This document shows, piece after piece, positions 22,276-36,000 of a stretch of 64,000 nucleotides of DNA. This DNA is from Diospyros lotus (lineage: Eukaryota; Streptophyta; Magnoliopsida; Ericales; Ebenaceae). The stretch covers positions 558,001-622,000 of the forward strand of contig NC_068341.1 of NCBI RefSeq assembly GCF_014633365.1, given 5' to 3'. How positions within the stretch are numbered: position 1 is the stretch's first letter; the number at the start of each line of letters is the position of its first letter. The notes under the pieces are model-generated. The model saw only the letters and a list, made by a program, of their open reading frames with translations. It searched no databases and had not been told where the DNA came from. Position numbers and translations under genes: made by a program.

Positions 22276-25200
22276 ATATAAATTACATGTAATTCAAGCA
22301 TAATTACGAGATAATAATATTCAAATATAAAATTACTTCAATGAAAATATCGACCTTAGATGTACTTTGTTAACCAAATCAAAGGCTTAGCCCATCCCAT
22401 GAGTCCACCTATAATAGGAGTTTGGTTGGCCTATCTAGTTTTTGAATCTAGATAGTAAAAGCCAACTCAGTTCCAAATAAGTTTGAAAATAATTTTTTAA
22501 AATATATATATATAATATTCTTAAAATTTAAATTTCAGTTATAAAATAAAAATTTAGAACATAGAAATTAAAAGTTTAAAAATTAAAACTTTTAATAGTT
22601 TTCAATTCTACTAACTTTTTAAAGTAATACTAAATTTTATAAATATTTAAAAATTATAAAAATTAAATCATATTTCAAATTCGAACTCTAAATGATTATA
22701 TAGGAGACATATATTTAGACTTTTTTAAAAGTGATTATGATTTTACTTATTTATGAGATATTTTTTTACCTCTATTGAGTTCATTATTGATGCAAACCTT
22801 GATTAAGTGTCGCTAATATGCCAACACATGGAAAAAAAAAAAAAAAAAACCTCAAAAATATATTACTATCAAATTTGAATTTAAAACTGTTAGTTACATA
22901 TAAAATATATTATATGTTCTAAATATCAGGAGTGGTCTGTGTTACTATATGCAAGAAAAAAAATAAAAAATCCAAATAAAAGTTTCTCAATTATAATTTA
23001 ATTTTTACTATTATAGGCAAAATTTAAAAAAAATAAATTTTAATTTATTAGATAACATCTCATTAAAGTAACGTTTGTTAAAATGAGCAAAATAAGAAAG
23101 TATCAAGATAAAGTTAGAATGTTTTTCGAACTAAAATATAGAATGGTCAAGATAAAATTATGAAGCATTTCAATATTTTTATCAAACTATTTGTTAAATT
23201 TTTTAGAATTCATTGAGAATTGTATTTTTTCTTTCTATATGTTTGTTAAATGCACATGATAAGCACTAAAATAAGAATTTTTTTACCAAAATATCTCTAT
23301 TACGAAATTCATTTAAAACTGTATGTTAACATCAATAATAATTTTATTATTAAAATAATATTTTATGATTAATGTGAATTATCAAAAAATTAAAAAAATA
23401 GTGTTTTATTTTCTAAATCCATATTCAAAAATAGATTTTAAAAAGACTAGGAAAGTAAAAATAATTATTGATAAAATTACAATAAGTCCACTTATATAAT
23501 TAAAAATTGTCAAAATATATTTTCATATTAGATAACAAAATATAAAATTAAATAAAATAATGTGAAATTATTTGAAGGGAGAATCTAAAGAAAAATATGA
23601 AAACCTGTTCCTCCGATTTGAAAATATCTTCCTTTGATATTAAATCTTTGACTCATATTAGATTTAAAAGAAGATTTGAAGGAATATCGAAGGAATGAAT
23701 CTATTCTTTTGATATGAAAATCTATTCTTTTGATATTAGATATTAAGGAATGAATATGTTATTGCTGGCCAAATCGAAGGAATATGTGGTCATGAGAAAG
23801 ATCGAATGAAGGCTAGACGATTTGATGGTGAAGAAGAAAATGAAAGACGATAAAGATCAATGGTCGAATGGACGGTGGCGAGCATGATGAAAAAGATGAA
23901 CAATAATCGTAAGGAAGAAATGGGTGAGGAAAAAAGATGAATAAATCAATAAATAAGGGGAAAAAATAAGATGAACATGTGAAAAGAAATGGATGAGGGT
24001 TTCATACAAGAGCATATGAGTAATTTGGATTTTTATGTAAAATGTCAAATAAATTTATCTAATAGGGGAAATTAGATAAATTTATCTATAAAAAGTCAAA
24101 TAAGAGTTATGTGAGGGTTTTTTCAAATATTGTTAAATAAATTTAACAAACATGTTGAAAAACTAAAAAGTCCGAAATGTTTTTCATATCTTACTTTTTC
24201 TATCTCATACAATGGATAACAAATATTATTTAAAAGAAAAACTGTCATGTTACCCTTATGAGTCCTCTGAACACCATGTGTACCACTGAATGCATGTTTA
24301 AGGTTGTCACGTGTTTGAGCCAAGAAATACGTCGTGTTAGCTAGATCTCAATATCCATCTCTAGAGAAACTTTTTGATTTAACCCAATTCAAATCCATCG
24401 CGAGCATGAAAGACTTGAATGGACACGATTTACTCTAATGGATCTAATTAACCAATAATCTTTCTAATATTTTAAAAATCCCTCTAAAAATATAATCATG
24501 ATAACAGTAATTCACTTTATATTAATCCACTCTCTTCTTACATTATAGAGTTCTCTTAAGAGATAAAACTACTACTTTTATAAATGCCCGACTAAAGACA
24601 AATCTCGATAATCAATCCAACACCTTGTTAGCAATCAGCTGAATAATTCGTGAATTATTTTGTATTTTTACCAAAAGTATTATACTCATATTTTTCAAAT
24701 GTTTAGATTAATAGGCAAATTATGAATTCTTTCGTATTTTTACCAAAAGTATTATACTCATATTTTTCAAATGTTCAGATTAATACATGAATTATTCCAC
24801 TAAAAAGTATAAAATGAGTACTATTCGTGGAGGTGTAGCTGAGGCAACGACGAAAGAGAGAGAGGAATATAACGACAGTGGAAATGGAGGATGCAGTTGC
24901 GATCGACAGTGTAATGAGAAACAATTGTTGGACTAGAGAAGAAGAGTAACAGACGGACGCGACAATGGAAGAAAAGAAAGATGAAAGAGAGGAAAAGTTG
25001 TTAGACTATAAAAGAAGAGTAAAGGCAAGAGCGATAAAAGAATGAGAGAGAGAGAGAGAGGAGGGGGGAAAAAGATGAAGATTGTTTATTGTAGAAGGTG
25101 ATGGTTGTTTTTGAAAAAAGATTAATTATATATATATTATTTAATTATAAAATAATATATTTATAAATTTATATTTACAAAATATATTATATACAAATTA

Positions 25201-26128
25201 AAAAATATATATTTAACACATTATTTATATATAATATATCAAATTTTTATTACCAAATTTATTTATATTAAACAAGAATTAATTATATCTTAAATATTTT
25301 TTATATAATAAATATTTAAAATATATCAAGTGAAATAATACTCATAATTTCATCATCCTACAACGTGTTCGTACGACCAATTGCTAACAAGGGTCGAACC
25401 TCATTTGAAATCCACAGTTACTTTATTAATAATAATAATATAACAATATGTAAGAATTCATTAAATATAATATTTGGAGATTGAAACAGCGGCCACGTGG
25501 AAAGTGAACTTCAAATAAAATTCAAGGCCACTCGCGACGAGGAGTGTTGCGTCACGCGCATGCTTTAGAATGAAGCATCAAATCAAATTTATTCATTTGA
25601 CAGGGCCCCCGTGAAAACTGAAAAGTTACGGGCGTTAGTTTTTAACCTTTTTTTTTTCTTTTTGTATATCATTGCCGTCCTTACATTTTCCTAATATTTA
25701 AAAAACAAGAACAAATTTAAAACTTATCAAATTAGCCCTTCAAGTTTTAAAAATTAACCATAACACCCTAACTGTTTAGGCGAAAGGAATCCAATGCTGC
25801 GACGCCCAATACATCGGCGACTTCAAAGGCGCGGCGCGGCGTCGCAGCAGCGGCTTCCTATTACTCCACGGCACAAGCCCATTCCCATTCATCACTTGAA
25901 TAAGATAAAAAGGAACTTGTCAGTCCAAATAGAATTGTTTTTTTTTATCATTTTAATTATTGATGTTAAAATAATTATGTTATTTAATATTTTATTTATC
26001 AATAATATCTTCTCCGGTCACAATTTAAAATTTTATTACCTCTCTTTCTTGTTAAATTTAAATTTTAATCTCTCACCTCATTTAATGAATTTTTAGAATC
26101 CCAAGAGTTACAATGACTTTAAATACGA
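22276..26128. other. AT-rich intergenic region
   Basis: I recognise no gene. It holds poly-A tracts (near 22830), a 72-bp tandem duplication at 24651-24784, a GA-rich patch 24850-25070, a perfect CCACGTGG (G-box core) at 25493-25500, and a small GC-rich island at 25785-25880 with short frames in several phases and no recognisable product. Confidence 0.5.
24651..24784. repeat. 72-bp tandem duplication
   Basis: Two copies starting TGAATT at 24651 and 24723 share the block GTATTTTTACCAAAAGTATT and following ATACTCATATTTTTCAAATG with very few changes. A partial third start (TGAATTATTCC) follows at about 24788. Confidence 0.85.
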
Positions 26129-26579
26129 ATTATTCTACTTTATTCGAATTGATTGACGTATGAAATCACTAAAGACATCAAATAACAAAAATATCAATAA
26201 TAAAACCCACTCAATAATTTAGATAAACCTCAATTTCTGACGGACTGCATCTAAATGCAATCTGCCAGATGCAGTTGCAGCCCACCAGCAGACTGCATCT
26301 CCGCCAGATGCAGGTTGGCAGACTGCATCTAAGATGCAGCCCCTACATCCCAACGGGCTGCATCTATGATGCAGTCCGCCAATGCATCTAGCAGACTACA
26401 TCATAGATGCAATCCGCTAGCGCTACATACAATCCGTCTAATGTCGGCAAATTTCAACATAGATGAAGTCCACCCGTTCAATTCGAGGCAATGTGGCAAT
26501 TTTAAGATGATAATATTTTTATGATTTGATGTCTTTAGTCATCCCGTGCGTCAATTAATTCGAACAAAAGTAAAATAAT
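26129..26579. mobile_element. Inverted-repeat element with a GATGCAG-rich core
   Basis: The ends pair inverted over about 70 bp: ATTATTCTACTTTATTCGAA on the left against ATTATTTTACTTTTGTTCGA from the right, then a shared ACTAAAGACATCAAAT. The core (26240-26420) repeats ACTGCATCT and AGATGCAG many times in both orientations. No clear target duplication was found, so the class is open (MITE or foldback). Confidence 0.65.
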
Positions 26580-27045
26580 CTATGAATGAAATAAAATAGA
26601 AAGTGAATGCAAAGAGAATACATTGATTACGGCCAATGATGTGTTACCACCTAAGTGTCATTATTCATTTTCATAACTAATTTTGTTTGCTTTGAAAATG
26701 TGCAACATTAATGTGTTTGACAGTAGTTTTAGGCGGGAGTTTTAGGTAAGGAAGCATACGAGTGAAGAGTTAGAATTTTTATAAAATTAAAATTGTCTTT
26801 CTATTTTGTTTAATATAATTAAAATATTATAAAATAATATAAAACAAGTATTAAATGTCTTTCTATCTGGATAGATTCTATCCCCGTAAAATAAAAAGAT
26901 TTACCGTAAAATAAAAAAGGTCCAAAGCAGAATGAATGTGGTGGCCAGAGGGTATCAGCCATCAGCTATCCACATCCCAATTCCCAGTCCCAATCCCAAA
27001 GTTGCATTAATCTCTCCGAAAAGAACTTGTCAATGGTTTGAATCA

Positions 27046-30000
27046 TTAGTGAGTGGCCTGTTGATCTTCCTGTAAGGCATTGTCCGAGGAAATGGGGGCA
27101 GCTGAACCATCATCCTCTGGAGAATCAGCAGACATGGAGGAAGCAGAAGGGATGCTTTCCACGTCTGCCGGATGATCAGACTCATCATGCTCACCCGAAT
27201 CTTCTTCAACCTGAAGCAGTATCACGTTAGCCATCATGCTTTCCGGCTTTACAATCTCAAGCTCGTGTTCTGGTCTGTGCTGCTGGTTAAACCGCCCTGG
27301 AAGCTTCGCCGACCTCTCATGGCAGCCTCCGCACAAGTCAAACCCAATCTTCTCCTTGCAGTCTTTGCACCTGTACCGCTCCCCGATTATCGGGCACATC
27401 TGCATCAAATGGCAAGCAACGGAGGCAGCAAAATAAAAAAATAAAAAAAAAGTAATTAGATGTGACGAGCATTCGTTCACAAGCTAGAATTCATGCAGTC
27501 GAGTTAAGTTAGAATTCATGCCATGATAATACCAAGCATGTGGACTTTTTCAATATATTTGTGAATGAAACACAGAACATGGCCAACAGAGATTGGGGCA
27601 AAAGAGACCACGGTTGGCCATCCTGTGCTTGTTCCACTATTACTAATTTTGTCCAAGCATATGCTCTGTTTCAATATCAGAAAGAGAGGAATTCATCAAC
27701 ACAATCATTGCAGGATGTACATTTGCAGCAATCCTCATGGACAAGGAGTACCAGATTCTCATAGTCACATGAAATTACACAATTAGTCTTCCCAATTATA
27801 AGAATCCTGAAGCAATAAAAAGAATAACTTACCCCACAATAATCACAGCCAACTCCAGCATGAATCTTGAGTTGTTCTTGGCCTAACCGTCCTGACAGGT
27901 AATCATAGATAGGTCTTGAAGATGATGGAGCATCAATTTTTGAGGCTTCAGTTGAACCTGATATTGATTTGTGGATCATAGACACAGTATTGATTGCAGG
28001 GACATTTGTTCTTAATATATCATACTGAGATTGGAACACAAAGATTAAGCAAAAAGAAGTATCTAAATCTCAAACATGAAATAATAATTCTTTTCAGATT
28101 CTCCAGTTATCTTGAGCTCAACAGTTATCTTTCCAATAATACCCAGGCATCTTATTGTCAGATCTCACAAACACGGAACATGGGATATTGTGGTGGCAAC
28201 CTACCAGAGATGCAGTGCTAAACACCAGTGCAAAAGAGTAACGTTTAGCAGCAGAAGTATTTTCCATACCAAGATGTGCATGAGGATTTGCTCCTTTATA
28301 GATTCCTGGAAGTAAAGGAGCCAATACTTTATCCTATCAAAGAAGAATTAAAAAAAAAAGAAAAGTGCCAGTACTTTATACATCTCTTCTTGTGTCATTT
28401 GATGAAAAGAATAAAAGGAAAGGAAGACCTAAATAAGCTTCTGGGACTGGGACCCAAACCCACTTCTCTACATTCTGAAAGACAATTCTGACACATTTCC
28501 CATAGTCCAGTTCTTAATTAAGCTGCTGAAAGCCTTACAACTTTAGTCATTCGTGCCATGTTCTAAAGGTTCATGTTTGTCTCAAGTAAATCCAGCCTAT
28601 TGGCAGACAGGATGCATCGGAATTTGTGGTTATAGATAACGGTTTTTCTAGCTTGTAATTAGAATTAAGTTTGGCTGTAAAACTGGAAATGTTTATATCG
28701 ATTATAAGTTCCTAGTAGTTAATGCCCTAATTTGCTATAAATAGGACAGGGGTCTAGGCTTAGGAGATATGATTCATTCTCACGAGAAAGTCGAAAGAGG
28801 AAAGGCTGTGTGTGTGATAGAATAGTCTTTGTAATCTTGGAAAGGCTTGTAATCATGAGGGAGAGGGATTGTACTGTGATCATTCTTTCTGAATCAAAGA
28901 AAGCTGCTCTCGGGAGGCTTTAGAGGCTAGATGTAGGGTTTTCCTAAGGGGCAATCTGAACCAGGATAAACAGATTGTGTTCTTCTGTGGTTTGGTTTAT
29001 TTTTCTGTCATTTACATTCTGATTCTTTCATTCTGATTTCATCTCTATTGTCGTTCAAAATCTGTGAGTGTGCGCGCTTGGTGAGGCAGCGATTTTCGAC
29101 TAAGAAATCTAATTCTAAGTGCTCCTAAGTTAACAACTTGGTATCAGAGCCAGTCTTTAGGATCAAGAAAGTCCAAGATTTTCATTGTTCGAAGTTTCTT
29201 TCATAGAAATAGTGTCAAGAATGTCTGCCACTAAGTATGATATTGAGAAATTCGATGGCCAGAATGATTTTAGCCTCTGGAAAAGGAAAATGAGAGCTTT
29301 ACTAGGGAACTTAGGATTGGAAGAAGCTTTAGATGGTGAATAAAAAATGTCTAAGTCATTCTTGGATGAACAGAAAAAGGAGATTGTCAAAAAAGCCTAT
29401 AATACCTTGATATTGAGTCTAGGGGATAACGTGCTGCGAGAGGTATCAAAAATGAAAACTGCAGCAGAAATTTGGCTTAAGTTAGAAAGCCTTTACATAA
29501 CCAAGACCCTATCAAGTCGATTGTATTTAAAGGCTAAATTCTTTATCTTTAAAATGAATGAAGGTCAAAAGCTTCAAGACCATATTGACAGTTTTAATGA
29601 GTTGTGCCTAGATCTGGAAAATATAGAGGTCAAATACGATGATGAAGACAAGGCATTAGTCTTGTTGCATTCTTTCCCAAAATCATATGAGACTTTTGTA
29701 GATATATTAAAGTATGGCAGAGACACCCTAACCCTAGATGATGTAATAGGGGCATTAAATTCAAAAGAATTGTAACATAGGGTAGATGGGAAGAGCATAG
29801 TTGGGGATGTGTTAACAGTTAGGTCTAGATCCGATAAAAAGGACTCTAAGCAAAAGGGAAGATCTAGGTCTAAATCCAAGAATGGTAAGAGAACTATAAA
29901 ATGTTATAATTGCCATGAGGAAGGACATATTAAGAGAAATTGTCCTAAGAAAAAGAAGGATTTCCTAGATAAACCGAAGACTGAAAATTCCTCATCTATT

Positions 30001-33000
30001 TGTGAATATGACCATGATAGTGCCGATGCACTAGTAATATCTAAAAATACAAATAAAACTGTATGGATATTAGATTCTGGGTGCTCTTTCCACATGTCAC
30101 CCCATAGGCAATGGTTCTTGAATTTTCACGAAATAGAAGGAGGTAAGGTGTTGTTAGGAAATAATCATGAATGCAGGATTAAAGGCATAGGAGATATAAA
30201 GATCAAATTGCATGATGGGTCCATCAAAACATTAAATTCTGTAAGATATGTTCCTAAATTAAGAAGAAACCTAATTTCCCTTGGAGAGTTAGATAGAAAT
30301 GGCTACTCCTATAGAGGAGATGGTGGAGTCCTAAGGGTATCTAGAGGCTCTCTAATAAGTATGAGAGCAGTCCTAAATAATGGAATCTGTGTACTGCAAG
30401 CCTCCACGGTGTGTGGAGAAGCTGCATCCACTGAATTAAAAGTTTGTGATCAGACAAGGCTTTGGCAGTATAGAATAGCTCGCATTAGTGAGCAAGGCCT
30501 TAGGGAATTATCTAAGCAAGGGATATTAGGAAAACTTACAGATTTAGATAAATGTGAGTCATGCATATTTGGGAAATCTACTAAGGTAAAATTCTCCAAA
30601 ACTGCCATACATTCATCTAAAACACCTCTAGACTATATTGATTCTGATTTGTGGGGTCCCGCCCAAACATTGACTCATGGTGGAGCTAGGTATTTTCTAT
30701 CAATTATAGATGACTTTTCTAGGATGGTTTAGGTGTATGTTCTTAAGACAAAAGACCACACTTTTGAAGCCTTTAAAGGCTGGAAAACCATGATAGAAAA
30801 CCAAAAAGGTAGCAAAATTAAAATCATTAGAACTGATAATGGTTTAGAATTTTGTAATAAAGAATTCTCTCATCTATGTAAAGAAAATGGAATCCTAAGA
30901 CATTTGACAGCCCCTGGAAATCCAAAGCAAAATGGGCTTGCTGAAAGGATGAATATGACCATGCTAGAAAGCGTTAGATGCATAATTTTTCATGCTAAAT
31001 TACCCAAATTTTTTTGGGGAGAAGCAGTAAATACAACAGCTTATATTATAAACCTATCTTCCTCAGTTGCTATAGGTTTTAAGACCCTATATAAAATGTG
31101 GATAGGACAAAAACCTAGTTTAGATCACTTAAGAGTGTTTGGATGCTTGGCGTATGTCCACGTTAAGCAAGGGAAACTTGAACCAAGGGCTAAAAGATGT
31201 ATATTTATAGGGTATCCTTCTGGTGTAAAAGGGTATAAATTGTGGAGGAATTCCTAAGATAATAATATCTAGGGATGTAACATTTGATGAAAACTCCACT
31301 ATAAAAGACATAAACTTAGATATATCTAAAGGAAATGAAGAGAAAACTAAAGCTGTGGAAGTTGAATAACATTCAGAATCTTCAGAAAATGTCTTAGATA
31401 ACCCTATGGACTTAAATCCAGAAGAAGAGATGTCTGAAAATTTAACAAACAGTCCTATAGGTTAGGATTCAGATTATAGTAGAGAGAGTGAAGAGCCATC
31501 TAGCATAGAAAGTGTGTAAGACCATGAGAGGTATAATGTTGCAAGAGATAGGCAAAGAAGAACTGTAAGGCCTCCAGTGAGGTATAGGTATTCGGATTTG
31601 GTTTCCTATGCATTGTCAAGGGCAATGGAAGAAGCTGGTGATGAGCCTCTCACTTTTGAAGAGGCTATGCACTCAAAAGACTCCAAGAAATGGAAAGCTT
31701 CCATGAAATCTGAGATGGAGTCCCTTATGAAAAATGAGACTTGGACTTTAGTAGATAAACCCTTAGGGAAAAGGGTGGTGGGCGGCAAGTGGCTGTTCAA
31801 GATTAAGGAAGTTGTTGGGATAGAAGAGAAGCCTAGGTATAAGGCTAGACTAGTGGCTAGGGGCTTTACTCAAGTTCCTGGTATAGATTTTAATGAAGTA
31901 TTCTCACCAGTTGTATGACATACTTCAATTAAGATTCTATTAGCCATAACAACACACTTAGACTTAATGCTTGATCAAATGGATGTCACAACAACCTTTC
32001 TACATGGAGAGTTGGAAGGAAATATTCTTATGGAGCAGCCAAAGGGGTTTGAGGTTAGAGAGAATAAAGAGCAAGTGTGTTTGCTTAGGAAGTATCTTTA
32101 TGGATTAAAGCAATCCCCTAGGCAATGGTATAAGAAATTTGACTCTTTTATTATTGTCCAAGGATTTAAAAGGAGTGCATATGATAGCTGTGTACATTTC
32201 AAACATATGCCTATGAGGTATCAATATATCTTCTCCTATATGTAGATGATATGTTGATTGCAAGTCAATCAGCCATAGGAATCTAAAATTTAAAGCTGAA
32301 ATTAAGATCAGCCTTTGAAATGAAGGAATTAAGAGAAGCTAGAAAGATATTAGGCATAGAAATTAAGAGAAATAGACAGCAAAGACAACTTAGTTTATCC
32401 CAAAAGACATACCTTAGTAAGCTGGTTAGTAAGTTTAATATGTTGGATGCAAAGGAGGTTTTTATTCCTTTTGCACAGCACTTTAAACTCTCTCATTATC
32501 AGTCTCCAAACAGCAAAGCAAACATGAGAGAAATGAGTAAGATTCCTTACTCAAATGCAGTGGGCAGTCTAATCACTAATGTACAGCATGGTCTGAACAA
32601 GGCCTGATTTGGCAAACTCTATGAGTGTATCTAGTAGATCTATGGCCAATCCAGGGAGGGCTCATTGGGATGCTGTGAAATGGACACTGAGATATGTAAA
32701 AGGAACATTCGATATGGCTTTGGTTTATGGCGGAGCAAAGCTAGGAGAAGAACCTTGCATTTTAGGATTTTTGGATGCTGATTATGCAGTCGATCTAGAT
32801 AGGAGGAGATCCTCAACTAGATATGTGTTTCAACTATAGAATTCTACCATAAACTGGAAGACCAACCTGCAGCTTGTGGTGGCTTTATCCACCACTAAGG
32901 CAGAATATATTGTTGTCACTGAAGCAATAAAGGAAGGTCTTTGGTTAAAAGGGATTGTGGGTGAACTGCTAGGAAGAAATGCTAAGGTTGAGTTAAGGTG

Positions 33001-36000
33001 TGATAGCCAAAGTGCAATCCACCTGGCTAATAATCAATCCCATCATGAAAGAATCAAACATATTAATGTTAGGTATCTTTTTATTAGGGAGATCCTTGAG
33101 AAGGAAGAGGTAAACCTAGTTAAAGTTGCAGGAGAAAATAATGCGGATAATATGTTTACAAAATCAGTTCTTTTGTCCAAATTACAGCATTGCTAGAATA
33201 TTCTTAATGTTTATTTGTGTTGGTGATCAGGTGCATGTCGAGCTAAAGCGGAAAAGGAGAACAGGTCAAGGCTTTGATGATTGAAGAATGGAGTGGATCT
33301 ACTCTAAGACAATGGCGGAGATTTGTTAGAGTGTTGTCTCAGGTAAATCCAGCATATTGGCAGATAGGATGCATCGAAATTTGTGGTTATAGATAGGCAG
33401 TTTTTCCAGCTTGTAATTAGAGTTAAGTTTGGGGGTAAAACCGAAAATGTCTATACTGGTTATAAGTTCCTAGTAGTTAACGCCCTAATTTTGGACAAGG
33501 GTCTAGGCTTAGGAGATGATTCATTCTCATGAGAAAGTCAAAAGAAGAAAGGCTGTGTGTGTGATAGAATAGTCTTTGTAATCTTGGAAAGGCTTGTAAT
33601 CATGAGAGAGAGGGATTGTACTGTGATCATTCTTTCTGAATAAAAGAAGGCTGCTCTTGGGAGGCTGGATGTAGGGTTATCCTAAGGGGCAATTTGAACC
33701 AGGATAAACGGATTGTGTTCTTCTGTGGTTTGGTTTATTTTTCTGTCATTTACATTCTGTTTCTTTCATTCTGATTTCATCTCTATTGTTGTTCAAAATC
33801 TGTGAGCGTGTGCGCTTGGTTAGGCAGTGATTTTCGACTAAGAAATCTAATTCTAAGTGCTCCTAAGTTAACAGTTCCCAATACACATGCACATCTTGCA
33901 TATTTCACAACTCAGCTATTAAAATACAAGAAACAAGCAGCCCTAAAGATTGCATATCCAACATATTTCACGGCTAAGCTAATAGAAGAGTATTTCTCCA
34001 TTATTAGCCAACATCACCTTGGACATGTGGTGTAATCTTCGAATGGGTCTAACCCTCAATCAAGCACTTCATGGTAGAGAGGAAAGACATAGGATGGCAA
34101 TTGGCATGTGGCATGCATGTCATGAAGCAGAAAAAAATGGTCCAACTCCATCAATGTCCTGCCTTGGTATTGTACTGTTTGCAGTATTTTATAACTGAAA
34201 CACATGATTTGAGCTATCATGATATTCACAGCTAGTGGCAACAGTACACTCTTTTTATTGCCTTCCACTGTATCTTAAGGATATGCCATGTACCTTATAA
34301 CTAAGGGGCATATATTTTTGGGTAGAAGGAATGGACAGATGAAAGGTCATTCTTCTAGAAGGAAGTTTGATAATTGCAATATTTTGAAAGCTGTAATTTT
34401 GAAAAAGTGGAGGCCCTTTTTGGTGCCAAAAGCTAATTATAATCAGTATATAATTATTGATTGCATTCAGTGCGAAGCAATCAAAGAAAGTAATCAAAAA
34501 ACTTCTGATTTCCCTCTCAATCTCTCCTCTCTCTCTCGGATTTCCCTCCTATCTCTCTGTCTCCCTCCCCCTCTGGAATTCTTCTTATTTCCCACTAATT
34601 TCTTAACCAGATTCTCACCAAATCAGTGAGAACTTTCTGTCAAATTCAAGGATATGACATTTTGGTATCAGAGCAAGTCTTAAGCCAGCAATCTCGCAAG
34701 AATCTTCCTTTCCAATGGCAAAAGGTGCCAGAATGAAGTAAATGGAGTTGCAATTGCAGCAGGTGGCTGCAACAATGGCAAAATTGCAGAATTGGATGGG
34801 ATCCATAGAATCAAGGGTAGAAAAGAAGCGGAACAGTGCAGTTGAAAGGTTGAGGGACAATATTGGAAGCCAGATGAGGGAACAAAATAATCAAATGCAG
34901 GGACAAATGCAATAGTTTATTCATGCTAATGTTTGCAAGACAAAACCAGGTAGTCTTTCTCCTGAATTCCCTCCTAGGGAGAGATCGAAACCAATATTAC
35001 CTGGAAGTGGGGCGGTTCATGGGCCTACTGAGACTTCTGAAATTGAAGAACTAGCTGGCAGGGAAACTTTTGAAGAAAGAGGACAAGGGGTGTAGACTGC
35101 CCAATTCCAGCCGTGTATGCCCCTACCTAAAATGAAAATCCCAGTATTTGATGAACATAAACCTAGGTAGTGGGTGAGAAGGTGCGAGAGAAAGTTTAGT
35201 GTGTACAACATTTCAGAACAGCAGGTCACATTGGCCTCTGCTTACCTTAATGACGTAGGAGACGCCTGGTTTCAAAGTTGGATTCGGGCTAGAGACAGCT
35301 GTCAATGGACAGAATTTGCAGAAAACCTATGCAAAAGATTCGGAGACAGTGGTTTGATGGATGTTGCCAAAGAATTTAACAAGCTGAAACAGGAAGAATC
35401 GGTGCAGGAGTATCAGTCAAAGTTTGAGGAATTAAAATCACTTCGTCTCAAGCTTAGCAGCTTGAGCGAAGAACTGAGGGCCACGGTTAAAATGTTGAGG
35501 CCAAGAACTATAAAGGAAGCAACAGAAAATGCTAGGTTACATGAAAAGACAATTGAGGCTTTAATAAAGAAATACTGACTGCAAGCAAAAGGGACAAGTT
35601 CAGGGGCCTTCTAGCAAGGAAACAAGAGATATGGCAAGGAGCTAATCAAATTCAGCCCGGAGTCGAAGGGGTTGATAGCAACATCCACTAATAATCTGGC
35701 TCAAGCACAATGAGGAAGGACTATGGAACAAAGGAGGTAGGCAGGGCTGTGTTTCTGTTATGGAGACAAATACACTCCTGGGCATCAAAGCAGAAAGTAA
35801 CTACTTTGGCTAGAAGGAGAAGAAGAAGCGGTAGAAGAGGAAGAGGAGTTAATAGTTAACGCTGCACACGGATAACTACACATGGGAATACTTGTCAGAC
35901 TTGCTCTAATAGTTTCCTTAAGCAACCCAATTTCTCTACATTTCTTGAGGACAAGAAAATTTTTAAGGGTGGGAAATTGTCATGGACCTTATAACTAAGG

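Larger units (their letters stand above)
28574..33873 (+). mobile_element. Ty1/copia retrotransposon, complete with both LTRs
   Basis: A 5,300-bp element. The left LTR is 28574-29135 (562 bp) and the right LTR 33324-33873 (550 bp), both ending CTAAGTTAACA. The left LTR starts TGTTTGTCTC and the right TGTTAGAGTGTTGTCTC, so one lost or gained 7 bp. The target repeats GTTCA (28569-28573) and GTTCC (33874-33878) match in 4 of 5. A TGGTATCAGAGC primer site is at 29139-29150, and a GGCGGAGATT purine tract precedes the right LTR. The copia order of integrase before RT confirms the superfamily. The gag start resembles Tnt1/Tork-type elements (tentative). It lies antisense in PRT1 intron 5. Confidence 0.93.

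Noticed and set aside
27958..28039. PRT1 exon 6 extending to 28039
   Set aside because: The frame is open there, but the acceptor at 28027 would be out of phase with exon 5. The acceptor at 27958 fits phase and conserved residues.
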